Shown: in pieces, positions 1 to 7,166 of the stretch
Layout: each line of letters starts with the position of its first letter
Position numbering within the stretch: the first letter of the stretch is position 1
Assembly: GCA_900553855.1 (NCBI GenBank)
Contig: USFG01000022.1
Coordinates: 1 to 7,201 of the forward strand
Reading direction: 5' to 3'
DNA: 7,201 nucleotides
Origin: an uncultured Mycoplasmatota bacterium
GTDB lineage: Bacteria; Bacillota_I; Bacilli_A; RF39; UBA660
Translations under genes and position numbers: made by a program
The notes under the pieces: model-generated
Database searches by the model: none
Told to the model about the DNA's origin: nothing
What the model saw: only the letters and a program-made list of their open reading frames with translations

Positions 1-1710
<1,710 letters not shown>

Positions 1711-1741
1711 ATCTAACCTCTTATTATTTTACTCTAAAAAT

Positions 1742-1750
1742 ATAATATCA
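1742..1750 (-). promoter_or_regulatory. Extended -10 promoter of the glycine-rich surface gene
   Basis: The minus strand reads TGATATTAT, an extended -10 element (TG-N-TATTAT) with no convincing -35; the best candidate at 16 bp spacing is GGTACA. The predicted transcription start is near 1735, giving a leader of about 25 nt that contains the AGAGG ribosome site. It lies just downstream of the mnmA terminator, so this gene should be transcribed separately. Confidence 0.6.
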
Positions 1751-1781
1751 TAATTTTTTATTTTGTACCATAGTTTTTCAT

Positions 1782-1802
1782 AAAAAAAGAGCAAATGCTC
1801 TT
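1782..1802 (-). terminator. Rho-independent terminator of mnmA
   Basis: On the minus strand a 6-bp stem AAGAGC/GCTCTT with loop ATTT is followed directly by a run of T (through 1782). The first stem arm uses the last two bases of the mnmA TAA stop codon (1801-1803), so termination sits immediately at the end of the gene. Confidence 0.85.
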
Positions 1803-2907
1803 AATTTAAATACCAAAGTTTTTCACCATCTTTGAAAACTTCATCAATAAAGCCACATCCAAGGCACTCTTCGCCATCATAAAATACACATGCTTGACCT
1901 GGTGTTACACTTTTGGCTTTACCTTTATAAATAACTCTAATTTTATTATTTTCAAGATATTCTAAAGCGCATGGATGATCTTCACCCCTATAACGGAATT
2001 TACAAGTACAAAATGAAGGCCTTTTACTGGAAATAAAGTTTACATTATCTACAGTGCATTCATCAGAATATAAATACTCACTTTCACCAAAAGCAACATA
2101 TAATATATTTTTCTTTGTATCTTTACCACATACATAATGTCTTTGTTCATCACCAGAAAGTCCAACATTTTTTCTTTGACCGATTGTATAATTCATAAGT
2201 CCCATATGAGTTCCTATTTTTTCACCTGTTTCTACATTAATAATATCACCAGGATTAGGTTTTAGATAGTTTGCCATAAATTTTTGAAAGTTTCTTTCTC
2301 CTATAAAACATATTCCAGTAGAATCTTTTTTATCAAATACAGGAATTCCTACTTCTTTAGCAATTTGTCTTATTTCAGGTTTTGTATAATCTCCAATTGG
2401 AAAAAGTACATCTTTAAAATTATTTACATTTACATCCGCTAAAAAATAAGTTTGATCTTTATTTAAATCTTTTGCACGAAGAAGTTTATTACCTTCGATT
2501 CTAGCATAATGACCTGTTGCTATAAAGTCTGCTCCAAGACGTCTTGCTTCTTTTACAAATAAATCAAATTTAATATATTTATTACAAAGCATATCGGGAT
2601 TAGGTGTTCTACCTTTTTTTAATTCCTCTAAAAAATAGGTAAATACATAGTCCCAATACTCTTTAATAAAATCTATTCTGTGAAGTTCTATACCTAAAAA
2701 TTCACATACTTTTTTAGCATCATTATAATCTTTTTCCTGTGGACAAATATCATTTGTATCATTAGGATTTCCTAATATATCATTATTAATATTACTATCC
2801 CAGTTACGCATAAAAAGGCCTACTACTTCATAGCCTTCCTTTTTAAGTAAATAAGCACCTACTGCACTATCTACTCCTCCACTTAATCCAATAACAACTT
2901 TTTTCAT
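1801..2907 (-). CDS. mnmA: tRNA 2-thiouridine(34) synthase MnmA
   Basis: This cytosolic enzyme thiolates U34 of the tRNAs for Lys, Glu and Gln: it adenylates U34 with ATP, then transfers persulfide sulfur supplied by a cysteine desulfurase. The 368 residues are a normal length. The N-terminal PP-loop SGGVDS is at 9-14, the first catalytic cysteine is C108 in PDMLCNK, TGHYAR is at 131-136, and the second catalytic cysteine is C200 in DSTGICF. The tRNA-binding and beta-barrel domains follow (for example YTIGQRKNVG at 240-249). A longer insertion after NWDS (about 39-60, containing DILGNP and CPQEKD) resembles the form I recall from Mollicutes-like and Erysipelotrichia proteins. The start ATG at 2905-2907 has only a weak ribosome site (GTGAT, five bases upstream) and a leader predicted at about 10 nt. 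The gene is monocistronic, with its own promoter and terminator. Confidence 0.97.
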   Translation of the reverse strand: MKKVVIGLSGGVDSAVGAYLLKKEGYEVVGLFMRNWDSNINNDILGNPNDTNDICPQEKDYNDAKKVCEFLGIELHRIDFIKEYWDYVFTYFLEELKKGRTPNPDMLCNKYIKFDLFVKEARRLGADFIATGHYARIEGNKLLRAKDLNKDQTYFLADVNVNNFKDVLFPIGDYTKPEIRQIAKEVGIPVFDKKDSTGICFIGERNFQKFMANYLKPNPGDIINVETGEKIGTHMGLMNYTIGQRKNVGLSGDEQRHYVCGKDTKKNILYVAFGESEYLYSDECTVDNVNFISSKRPSFCTCKFRYRGEDHPCALEYLENNKIRVIYKGKAKSVTPGQACVFYDGEECLGCGFIDEVFKDGEKLWYLN

Positions 2908-2923
2908 ATTTCATCACAAACAT

Positions 2924-2952
2924 ATAATATCATATTTTATTTTATTTTACTA
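2924..2952 (-). promoter_or_regulatory. mnmA promoter
   Basis: On the minus strand the extended -10 TGATATTAT (2924-2932) lies 17 bp from a weak -35 TAGTAA (2947-2952). The -10 region is the same ATGATATTATAT string as at the glycine-rich surface gene. The predicted start is near 2917, leaving a leader of roughly 10 nt before the ATG. It overlaps back-to-back with the tRNA-Gln promoter, whose -35 begins at 2954. Confidence 0.65.
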
Positions 2953-2953
2953 C

Positions 2954-2982
2954 TTTAATTTAAACTAATTTTATGATATAGT
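2954..2982 (+). promoter_or_regulatory. tRNA-Gln promoter
   Basis: The -35 TTTAAT (2954-2959), a 17-bp spacer and the extended -10 TGATATAGT (2974-2982) place the start near 2989, about five bases before the mature tRNA. The -10 TATAGT differs from consensus at one position. It is divergent from the mnmA promoter in the same 86-bp gap. Confidence 0.65.
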
Positions 2983-2993
2983 AATTAAGTAAT

Positions 2994-3069
2994 TACCCAG
3001 TAGCCAAGCGGTAAGGCATCAGGTTCTGGTCCTGACATTCCATGGGTTCGAATCCTATCTGGGTAACCA
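2994..3069 (+). tRNA. tRNA-Gln (anticodon CTG)
   Basis: A complete cloverleaf is visible. The acceptor TACCCAG (2994-3000) pairs with CTGGGTA (3059-3065), with discriminator A at 3066 and an encoded CCA at 3067-3069. The D arm GCC/GGC encloses AAGCGGTAA. The anticodon stem TCAGG/CCTGA (3019-3023 and 3031-3035) holds the loop TTCTGGT with anticodon CTG at 3026-3028. The T arm ATGGG/CCTAT encloses TTCGAAT. The tRNA reads CAG codons. With C at position 34 it is not a substrate for the neighbouring MnmA, which modifies U34. The variable loop is six bases, one more than in E. coli tRNA-Gln. Confidence 0.96.
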
Positions 3070-3080
3070 AATATATAATA

Positions 3081-3114
3081 ACTTTCCTTATTTTAAGGGA
3101 AGTTTTATTTTTTT
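3081..3114 (+). terminator. Rho-independent terminator of tRNA-Gln
   Basis: A 9-bp stem ACTTTCCTT/AAGGGAAGT (3081-3089 and 3095-3103, one G-T pair) with loop ATTTT is followed by a T-rich tail interrupted by one A. It starts 11 bases after the CCA end and faces the priA terminator across a short gap. Confidence 0.88.
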
Positions 3115-3137
3115 ACCCCAACTTTTACCACTAAAAT

Positions 3138-3158
3138 AAAAAAAGTGCCGAAGCACTT
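3138..3158 (-). terminator. Rho-independent terminator of the signal peptidase-priA unit
   Basis: On the minus strand the stem AAGTGC/GCACTT is closed by a TTCG tetraloop and followed by a T run reaching 3138. TTCG is an exceptionally stable loop. The first arm reuses the two A bases of the priA TAA stop (3157-3159). Confidence 0.9.
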
Positions 3159-5325
3159 AAAACCTTGATGGATTAATAGTAATTTGTACATCAACATCTT
3201 TATTTAAAACATATTTTTTATCAATGTTTGAAAGAACATCAAAAAGATTATCAATTGTTTTATATTTAATAATAATTCCAAAATGATATAAATTATTTAT
3301 TCTAAACATACCCGCAGGAGTTGGTCCTAAAATAATTTTATTTTTAATTTCTTTGTTTAAATAACCCTTTATTAAATTAGATTCTTTACTAGCAATTTCA
3401 TAGCTTTTACTAATTATCATAATATGAGCAATATAGCAAAACGGTGGATAAAAAAGTTTATGGCGAATATCAAGTTCATATTTAAAGAAGCTTTCATAAT
3501 CATTATTTTTAACATACTCTAAAACTTTATTATCAGGATTAAATGTTTGAATTAAAACTTCTCCAGGAGCATTTCCCCTTCCTGCTCTTCCTGATGTTTG
3601 ATATAAAAGAGAAAATGTTTTTTCATTAGCTCTAAAATCTGGTATATTTAAGGATGTATCAGCATTAATAATACCCACTAAAGTAACAAGTGAAAAATCA
3701 AGACCTTTACTAATCATTTGGGTACCTAAAAGTATATCATATTTATGTGCAGAAAAATCATCAATAATTCTTTGATAACTTCCTTTTTTTGATGTAGTAT
3801 CTTGATCCATTCTAATAATATTTGCCTCTTTGAAAAGAGTTTTTAGTTCTTCCTCAACCTTTTGAGTACCAAGACCTAAATAATTAAGAGCATCTTCATT
3901 ACAATTTGGACACATTTCATCCTTTTTAATATTATATGAACAATAATGACATCTTAAACTATTACTTGTCTTATGATATGTTAAGGTTATATCACAGTTT
4001 GGACATTTATATGTATAACCACAATTTGAACAAGTTACAAATGTAGAAAAACCTCTCCTGTTTAAAAGAAGTATTACTTGCTCTTTTTTTGCTAACCTAT
4101 CATTAATTTTAGAGATTAATTCTTTTGATAAAAATTTTCCTCCTTCATATTTCATATCAATTAAATAAGTTTTAGGAAGTGGTGCATTATTTGCTCTTTT
4201 GTTAATTGTAACAAGATGATATACATCTTTTAAAGTTCTTGCTTTTGATTCAAGAGATGGAGTTGCACTAGCAAGTACTAAAGGTATCCCAAGTTCCTTT
4301 GCTCTAAAATTTGCTACATCAATTGCATCATATCGTGGAGAACTATCTTGTTTATAACTATCTGAATGTTCTTCATCAATAATTATTAAACCCAAGTTTT
4401 TAATTGGTACAAATATACTACTTCGAGTTCCTACAACTATTTTAACTTCTCCTTTATATATTTTCATATATTCATCATACTTTTCCCCAGTAGAAAGTCC
4501 ACTATGGAAAATAGCTACAAGTGATCCAAATCTTTTATAAAATCTTTGAACAGTTTGCGTAGTTAAACATATCTCAGGAACAAGTACAATAACAGTTTTA
4601 CCTATTTTTAATACTTCATCAATAAGAGCCATATAAGTTTCGGTTTTACCACATCCCGTAACCCCCTGAAGTAAATATACATTATAAGAATTTATTCCTT
4701 TATTCATTATTTCAAAAGCTTTAGTTTGCTCTTCATTTAATGTAACAGGTATGTTTTTTTCATCACTGACATTAATACGATATTTTTCTTTTTTAACTTC
4801 CTTTACTAACCCTTTTTTAATAAGAGTATTTAAACTACTACCTACTACTTCTTTTTTATTTATAAATTCACTATTTAAAAGTTTATCTAATATAATTACT
4901 TGATTTTGATATCTTTCATTTTCTAAAATATATTTATTTATAATATTTTTATCTTTATTTAAAGTAATAAATGTATCATATTTCTTATAATCTTTATTAT
5001 CACTTTTAATTTTAAGTGATGGGGGCATCATTACTTCAATTGCACTTATAAGGGGACATAAAGTAGTTTTTTTTAAATAATAAGCCATTTTAAGTTGCTG
5101 TTCATTTACAATAAAATTATCATTTATAGAAAGAATTTCTTTCATTTCATAATCACATTTATTAGAGTTTATCCCAATAACTATTCCATTAATAACCCCT
5201 TTGTTAAAGGGAACAACTACTTTCATACCAACTTTTAAAGTATCCTTAAATTTATTTGGAATTATATATGAAAATATTTTATCTAATGATTTAACTGGAT
5301 ATTCAATTATTACGTCTGCCTTCAT
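3157..5325 (-). CDS. priA: Primosomal replication restart helicase PriA
   Basis: PriA binds stalled or D-loop forks, unwinds the lagging arm 3' to 5' and reloads the replicative helicase through the primosome. The 722 residues are slightly short but complete. The N-terminal 3'-DNA-binding region covers about 1-100. Walker A GVTGCGKT is at 221-228, the Walker B DEEH box at 317-320, ASATPS at 352-357, GTQMISKGLDF at 534-544 and QTSGRAGR at 576-583. The zinc-binding insertion has all eight cysteines (C432, C435, C441, C444, C459, C462, C472, C475). Walker A has Cys225 where Ser is more usual. The start ATG at 5323-5325 is supported by GGAGG four bases upstream; both lie inside the end of the upstream signal peptidase gene, so the two genes overlap by 23 bp and are probably translationally coupled. 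Confidence 0.97.
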   Translation of the reverse strand: MKADVIIEYPVKSLDKIFSYIIPNKFKDTLKVGMKVVVPFNKGVINGIVIGINSNKCDYEMKEILSINDNFIVNEQQLKMAYYLKKTTLCPLISAIEVMMPPSLKIKSDNKDYKKYDTFITLNKDKNIINKYILENERYQNQVIILDKLLNSEFINKKEVVGSSLNTLIKKGLVKEVKKEKYRINVSDEKNIPVTLNEEQTKAFEIMNKGINSYNVYLLQGVTGCGKTETYMALIDEVLKIGKTVIVLVPEICLTTQTVQRFYKRFGSLVAIFHSGLSTGEKYDEYMKIYKGEVKIVVGTRSSIFVPIKNLGLIIIDEEHSDSYKQDSSPRYDAIDVANFRAKELGIPLVLASATPSLESKARTLKDVYHLVTINKRANNAPLPKTYLIDMKYEGGKFLSKELISKINDRLAKKEQVILLLNRRGFSTFVTCSNCGYTYKCPNCDITLTYHKTSNSLRCHYCSYNIKKDEMCPNCNEDALNYLGLGTQKVEEELKTLFKEANIIRMDQDTTSKKGSYQRIIDDFSAHKYDILLGTQMISKGLDFSLVTLVGIINADTSLNIPDFRANEKTFSLLYQTSGRAGRGNAPGEVLIQTFNPDNKVLEYVKNNDYESFFKYELDIRHKLFYPPFCYIAHIMIISKSYEIASKESNLIKGYLNKEIKNKIILGPTPAGMFRINNLYHFGIIIKYKTIDNLFDVLSNIDKKYVLNKDVDVQITINPSRF

Positions 5326-5812
5326 TTTTCCTCCATATATGAATTAAAAATACTAGTAAAGAAAGCATTATTATACCTATAAAAATATATAAATAATTAT
5401 TTAGTAAAAATGCATAAATACCACCAAAATTACTTATAACAAGTACTACTTTACCAAATACTTTACTTTTATCAATCTCTTCACCATCATTAAATTTATT
5501 ACTATCACCTTTTGTTTTATAGTAACCAGATTTAATTGAAATAACTCTATGAGTATTAACAAAATTTTCATTTGTTTTAAAGGATATTACATCATTAACT
5601 TTATAACTATCTTCTTTTTTAACTATTACTAAATCACCAACATTTATATATGGAAGCATACTTGAACCAGTATTTATAAAACTTGTATAGCCAAATACAT
5701 AAGGAACTTTTTTTAAAACTATTTTTTGATATGCAAAAGAAATTGTGATATAAAGGGAAAACATCACAACTATAGTAAGTAATATTAATATTATTTTTCT
5801 AAATACTTTCAT
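5303..5812 (-). CDS. Signal peptidase I, ER/SipW type (S26B family)
   Basis: This membrane serine protease removes signal peptides on the outer face of the cytoplasmic membrane. The 169 residues show an N-terminal membrane segment (about 6-27), the catalytic serine box TGSSMLPYINVGD with Ser51 before Met52, the box NTHRVISI with His88, and KGDSNKFNDG with Asp103. A C-terminal membrane segment spans about 139-158, followed by a basic tail. Histidine in place of the bacterial catalytic lysine marks the archaeal/ER-like SipW class, which in Bacillus processes TasA-like substrates. ATG at 5810-5812 is the only sensible start: a TGA lies in frame at 5825-5827, and later Met codons would remove the first membrane segment. 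No Shine-Dalgarno is present, and the promoter suggests a leaderless mRNA. The stop is TGA at 5303-5305, inside priA. Its substrates cannot be told from here. Confidence 0.92.
   Translation of the reverse strand: MKVFRKIILILLTIVVMFSLYITISFAYQKIVLKKVPYVFGYTSFINTGSSMLPYINVGDLVIVKKEDSYKVNDVISFKTNENFVNTHRVISIKSGYYKTKGDSNKFNDGEEIDKSKVFGKVVLVISNFGGIYAFLLNNYLYIFIGIIMLSLLVFLIHIWRKNEGRRNN
5330..5334 (-). promoter_or_regulatory. priA ribosome binding site inside the signal peptidase gene
   Basis: A perfect GGAGG lies four bases before the priA ATG and falls within the last codons of the upstream signal peptidase gene. Ribosomes finishing the signal peptidase at 5303 have already passed the priA start, which favours coupled re-initiation. 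It contrasts with the upstream gene, which has no such site. Confidence 0.8.
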
Positions 5813-5818
5813 AAAAAA

Positions 5819-5847
5819 ATTATATCATTATTTTATATTTTATTAAA
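5819..5847 (-). promoter_or_regulatory. Promoter of the signal peptidase-priA unit (leaderless)
   Basis: On the minus strand a consensus TATAAT with TG extension (TGATATAAT, 5819-5827) lies 17 bp from the -35 TTTAAT (5842-5847). Only six T bases separate the -10 from the ATG, so the expected start nucleotide, seven bases downstream, is the A of the start codon at 5812. Confidence 0.75.
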
Positions 5848-5848
5848 G

Positions 5849-5880
5849 AAAAAGAAACTACTTTGATTTAGTTTCTTTTT
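5849..5880 (-). terminator. Hairpin terminator overlapping the end of Rpn copy 1
   Basis: A perfect 12-bp stem AAAAAGAAACTA/TAGTTTCTTTTT with an 8-base loop spans the last codons and the TAG stop (5858-5860). The A and T tracts are inside the stem, with a further CTTT after it. The structure is symmetric enough to act in both directions. As a classical terminator it is imperfect, because little U run remains unpaired; it could also protect the 3' end. Confidence 0.6.
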
Positions 5881-6111
5881 GAACCTCTTTTACTAACATA
5901 TTATAATCTTCCTCAGTTATGTCTATTGATTTTAAAATAAGTTCTTTAGATGCACCATTTTTAATTAATTCTTTTGCAATAGCAAGATTGTTTTTTTCAA
6001 TAGCTAACTCTTTCATTTCTGCTTCGTGAAACTTTTTAGGATCATAATAAATTAACTCATCATAATTTTTTTGCATAGCATCTAACTCCTTTACAATTCT
6101 TAGCATCATTT
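5850..6111. repeat. Direct repeat, unit 1 (3' half of the Rpn gene)
   Basis: This stretch matches 6940-7201 at an offset of 1090 bp with two mismatches in 262 positions (5866 A versus C; 5885 C versus T). Similarity ends abruptly at 5850/6940, just past the stop-codon hairpin. The other end lies beyond the window, so the full repeat length is unknown. Confidence 0.95.
5858..6076 (-). CDS. Possible internal in-frame small protein (Rpn C-terminal domain, copy 1)
   Basis: Inside Rpn copy 1, ATG at 6074-6076 is preceded by AAAGGAG (6086-6092) with nine bases between, a better-spaced site than the one for the full gene. It would give a 72-residue protein equal to the C-terminal helical tail, without the nuclease core. 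In E. coli, internally initiated RpnS proteins of this kind block the full-length RpnL toxin. A second candidate is the ATG pair at 6104-6109, behind GGTGAT (6113-6118). Expression is not shown by sequence alone; Lys-Glu codons can create such sites by chance. Confidence 0.45.
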   Translation of the reverse strand: MQKNYDELIYYDPKKFHEAEMKELAIEKNNLAIAKELIKNGASKELILKSIDITEEDYNMLVKEVQKETKSK

Positions 6112-6706
6112 TATCACCAGCAAATACTTTCTTATTATTTGTTATGCATATTAGTGATAAATATTCTAAGCTATCCCTATCAAGTTTTCTAATATCATCA
6201 TATGACATTTTTCTTAATAATGCAACATTTATGTGATATATTGTTAATATAAAATTTTCTTTATTTCGATATTTTTTTAATATTTCTTCTTTATATACAA
6301 ATTTTCCTTCATCATAAACATCAAAATTATCAATATTTATTTGAATACATTTTGAATAAACCTTGCCTGATGAGACATCTGCGTATTTTATTAACATATG
6401 ACATACATATACAATATTTTTTAAATAACCTTCATTTGTATAATTACAGTTAAACTCAGTATTTAATAGTACTAATCCTTCACTAGTATTAAGTACTCCA
6501 TATGCATCTGTTATTCTATCTTTTAAATTCTTAAATGTATTAATCTCTGGATAAAGTACTTCATAACTAAGTATCTCAATATTATCTTTTTGTTCTAAAG
6601 CTTTAACATATTTTATTACATAATCACTATTAACGGGATTGGCAAACATAGCCTTAGCAAACTTATCTCTTATAAAAAGATTTTCTGTTAAAAATGTTTT
6701 AGACAT
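5858..6706 (-). CDS. Rpn-like PD-(D/E)XK nuclease family protein, copy 1
   Basis: The 282 residues have the layout of the Rpn / 'PD-(D/E)XK nuclease family transposase' group: an N-terminal box like TENLFIRDKFAKAMFANP, a nuclease core, and a helical C-terminal tail rich in Lys and Glu with GASKELILKSI. Candidate active-site residues are D67 (in TDAYG) and E84 (in NTEFN). The family's usual E-x-Q appears here as E-F-N. Rpn proteins in E. coli are DNA endonucleases that promote recombination, and some act against phage; the role here is inferred. A GTG ten codons upstream (6736) would give 292 residues, but the ATG at 6704-6706 has AAAGGAG four bases ahead, so I chose it. The gene lies downstream of a nearly identical second copy. 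No terminal inverted repeats are visible, so it is not recognisable as an insertion sequence. Confidence 0.85.
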   Translation of the reverse strand: MSKTFLTENLFIRDKFAKAMFANPVNSDYVIKYVKALEQKDNIEILSYEVLYPEINTFKNLKDRITDAYGVLNTSEGLVLLNTEFNCNYTNEGYLKNIVYVCHMLIKYADVSSGKVYSKCIQINIDNFDVYDEGKFVYKEEILKKYRNKENFILTIYHINVALLRKMSYDDIRKLDRDSLEYLSLICITNNKKVFAGDKMMLRIVKELDAMQKNYDELIYYDPKKFHEAEMKELAIEKNNLAIAKELIKNGASKELILKSIDITEEDYNMLVKEVQKETKSK

Positions 6707-6710
6707 TTTT

Positions 6711-6717
6711 CTCCTTT
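6711..6717 (-). promoter_or_regulatory. Ribosome binding site fixing the Rpn copy 1 start
   Basis: AAAGGAG on the minus strand lies four bases before the ATG at 6704-6706. It falls inside the ten-codon extension that a GTG start at 6736 would add, and nothing comparable precedes that GTG. Confidence 0.8.
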
Positions 6718-6746
6718 CTACCACAATTTTCACCACATTTTAATTC

Positions 6747-6791
6747 TTATTTTCTTAGATTTTTTACTTCATTAGGAATTCCTCCCTTCAT
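6747..6791 (-). promoter_or_regulatory. Rpn leader with decoy ribosome sites and minimal ORFs
   Basis: The non-coding leader of Rpn copy 1 holds two strong SD-like strings, GGAGG at 6822-6826 and GGGAGG at 6781-6786. Eight bases after the second is ATG AAG TAA (6764-6772), a two-codon ORF. A 14-codon ORF (6747-6791) runs through the same SD in another frame. GGAATTCC next to the SD is self-complementary. Together these could hold or release ribosomes before the real start, or be remnants of a lost gene. I do not call a product. Confidence 0.3.
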
Positions 6792-6875
6792 ATATATTTA
6801 TTACCGGAAAATTTCTCTTTTCCTCCTTTTTTTGAAAAGTTTTTTTAAGAAATTTAAAAAACGTCTAATTTTTGG

Positions 6876-6904
6876 CATATATTAGGTAAATTATTATTTG
6901 TAAA
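6876..6904 (-). promoter_or_regulatory. Candidate promoter of Rpn copy 1
   Basis: On the minus strand the -35 TTTACA (6899-6904; five of six to consensus), a 17-bp spacer and the -10 TATATG (6876-6881; four of six) predict a start near 6869 and a leader of about 160 nt. It lacks the TG-extended -10 shared by the other four promoters in the window. Confidence 0.4.
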
Positions 6905-6937
6905 GTATTTACATATGTTTTTGTAAATATGTGTAAA
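6899..6937. repeat. TGTAAA half-site cluster with inverted repeat, possible operator
   Basis: TGTAAA occurs at 6899-6904, 6922-6927 and 6932-6937, and inverted (TTTACA) at 6908-6913. The central pair forms the inverted repeat TATTTACA/TGTAAATA (6906-6913 and 6922-6929) with an 8-base gap. It sits at and just upstream of the candidate Rpn promoter, where a repressor or activator would bind. AT-rich composition makes chance a real alternative. Confidence 0.4.
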
Positions 6938-6939
6938 AT

Positions 6940-6969
6940 AAAAGAAACTACTTTGCTTTAGTTTCTTTT
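6940..6969 (-). terminator. Hairpin overlapping the end of Rpn copy 2
   Basis: This is the copy-2 equivalent of the copy-1 hairpin: an 11-bp stem AAAAGAAACTA/TAGTTTCTTTT that includes the TAG stop. The only nearby difference (6956 C for A) is in the loop, so the stem is intact. It would separate copy-2 transcripts from copy 1. Confidence 0.55.
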
Positions 6970-7166
6970 TGAACTTCTTTTACTAACATATTATAATCTT
7001 CCTCAGTTATGTCTATTGATTTTAAAATAAGTTCTTTAGATGCACCATTTTTAATTAATTCTTTTGCAATAGCAAGATTGTTTTTTTCAATAGCTAACTC
7101 TTTCATTTCTGCTTCGTGAAACTTTTTAGGATCATAATAAATTAACTCATCATAATTTTTTTGCAT
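6948..7166 (-). CDS. Possible internal in-frame small protein (Rpn C-terminal domain, copy 2)
   Basis: The same internal AAAGGAG (7176-7182) and ATG (7164-7166) as in copy 1 are preserved, giving a 72-residue C-terminal product. The copies are so recent that preservation alone is weak evidence of selection. Confidence 0.4.
   Translation of the reverse strand: MQKNYDELIYYDPKKFHEAEMKELAIEKNNLAIAKELIKNGASKELILKSIDITEEDYNMLVKEVQKETKAK

Noticed and set aside
2994..3069. tRNA-Gln as an integration (att) site for a mobile element
   Set aside because: I found no second copy of the tRNA 3' end and no integrase in the window.
5303..5305. TGA read as Trp (Mollicutes code 4) extending the signal peptidase
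   Set aside because: Trp is encoded by TGG in all genes here, no gene body has an in-frame TGA, and reading through would add only four residues before TAA.
6707..6736. GTG start at 6736 for Rpn copy 1
   Set aside because: The added ten residues are encoded by the SD region itself, and no ribosome site precedes the GTG.
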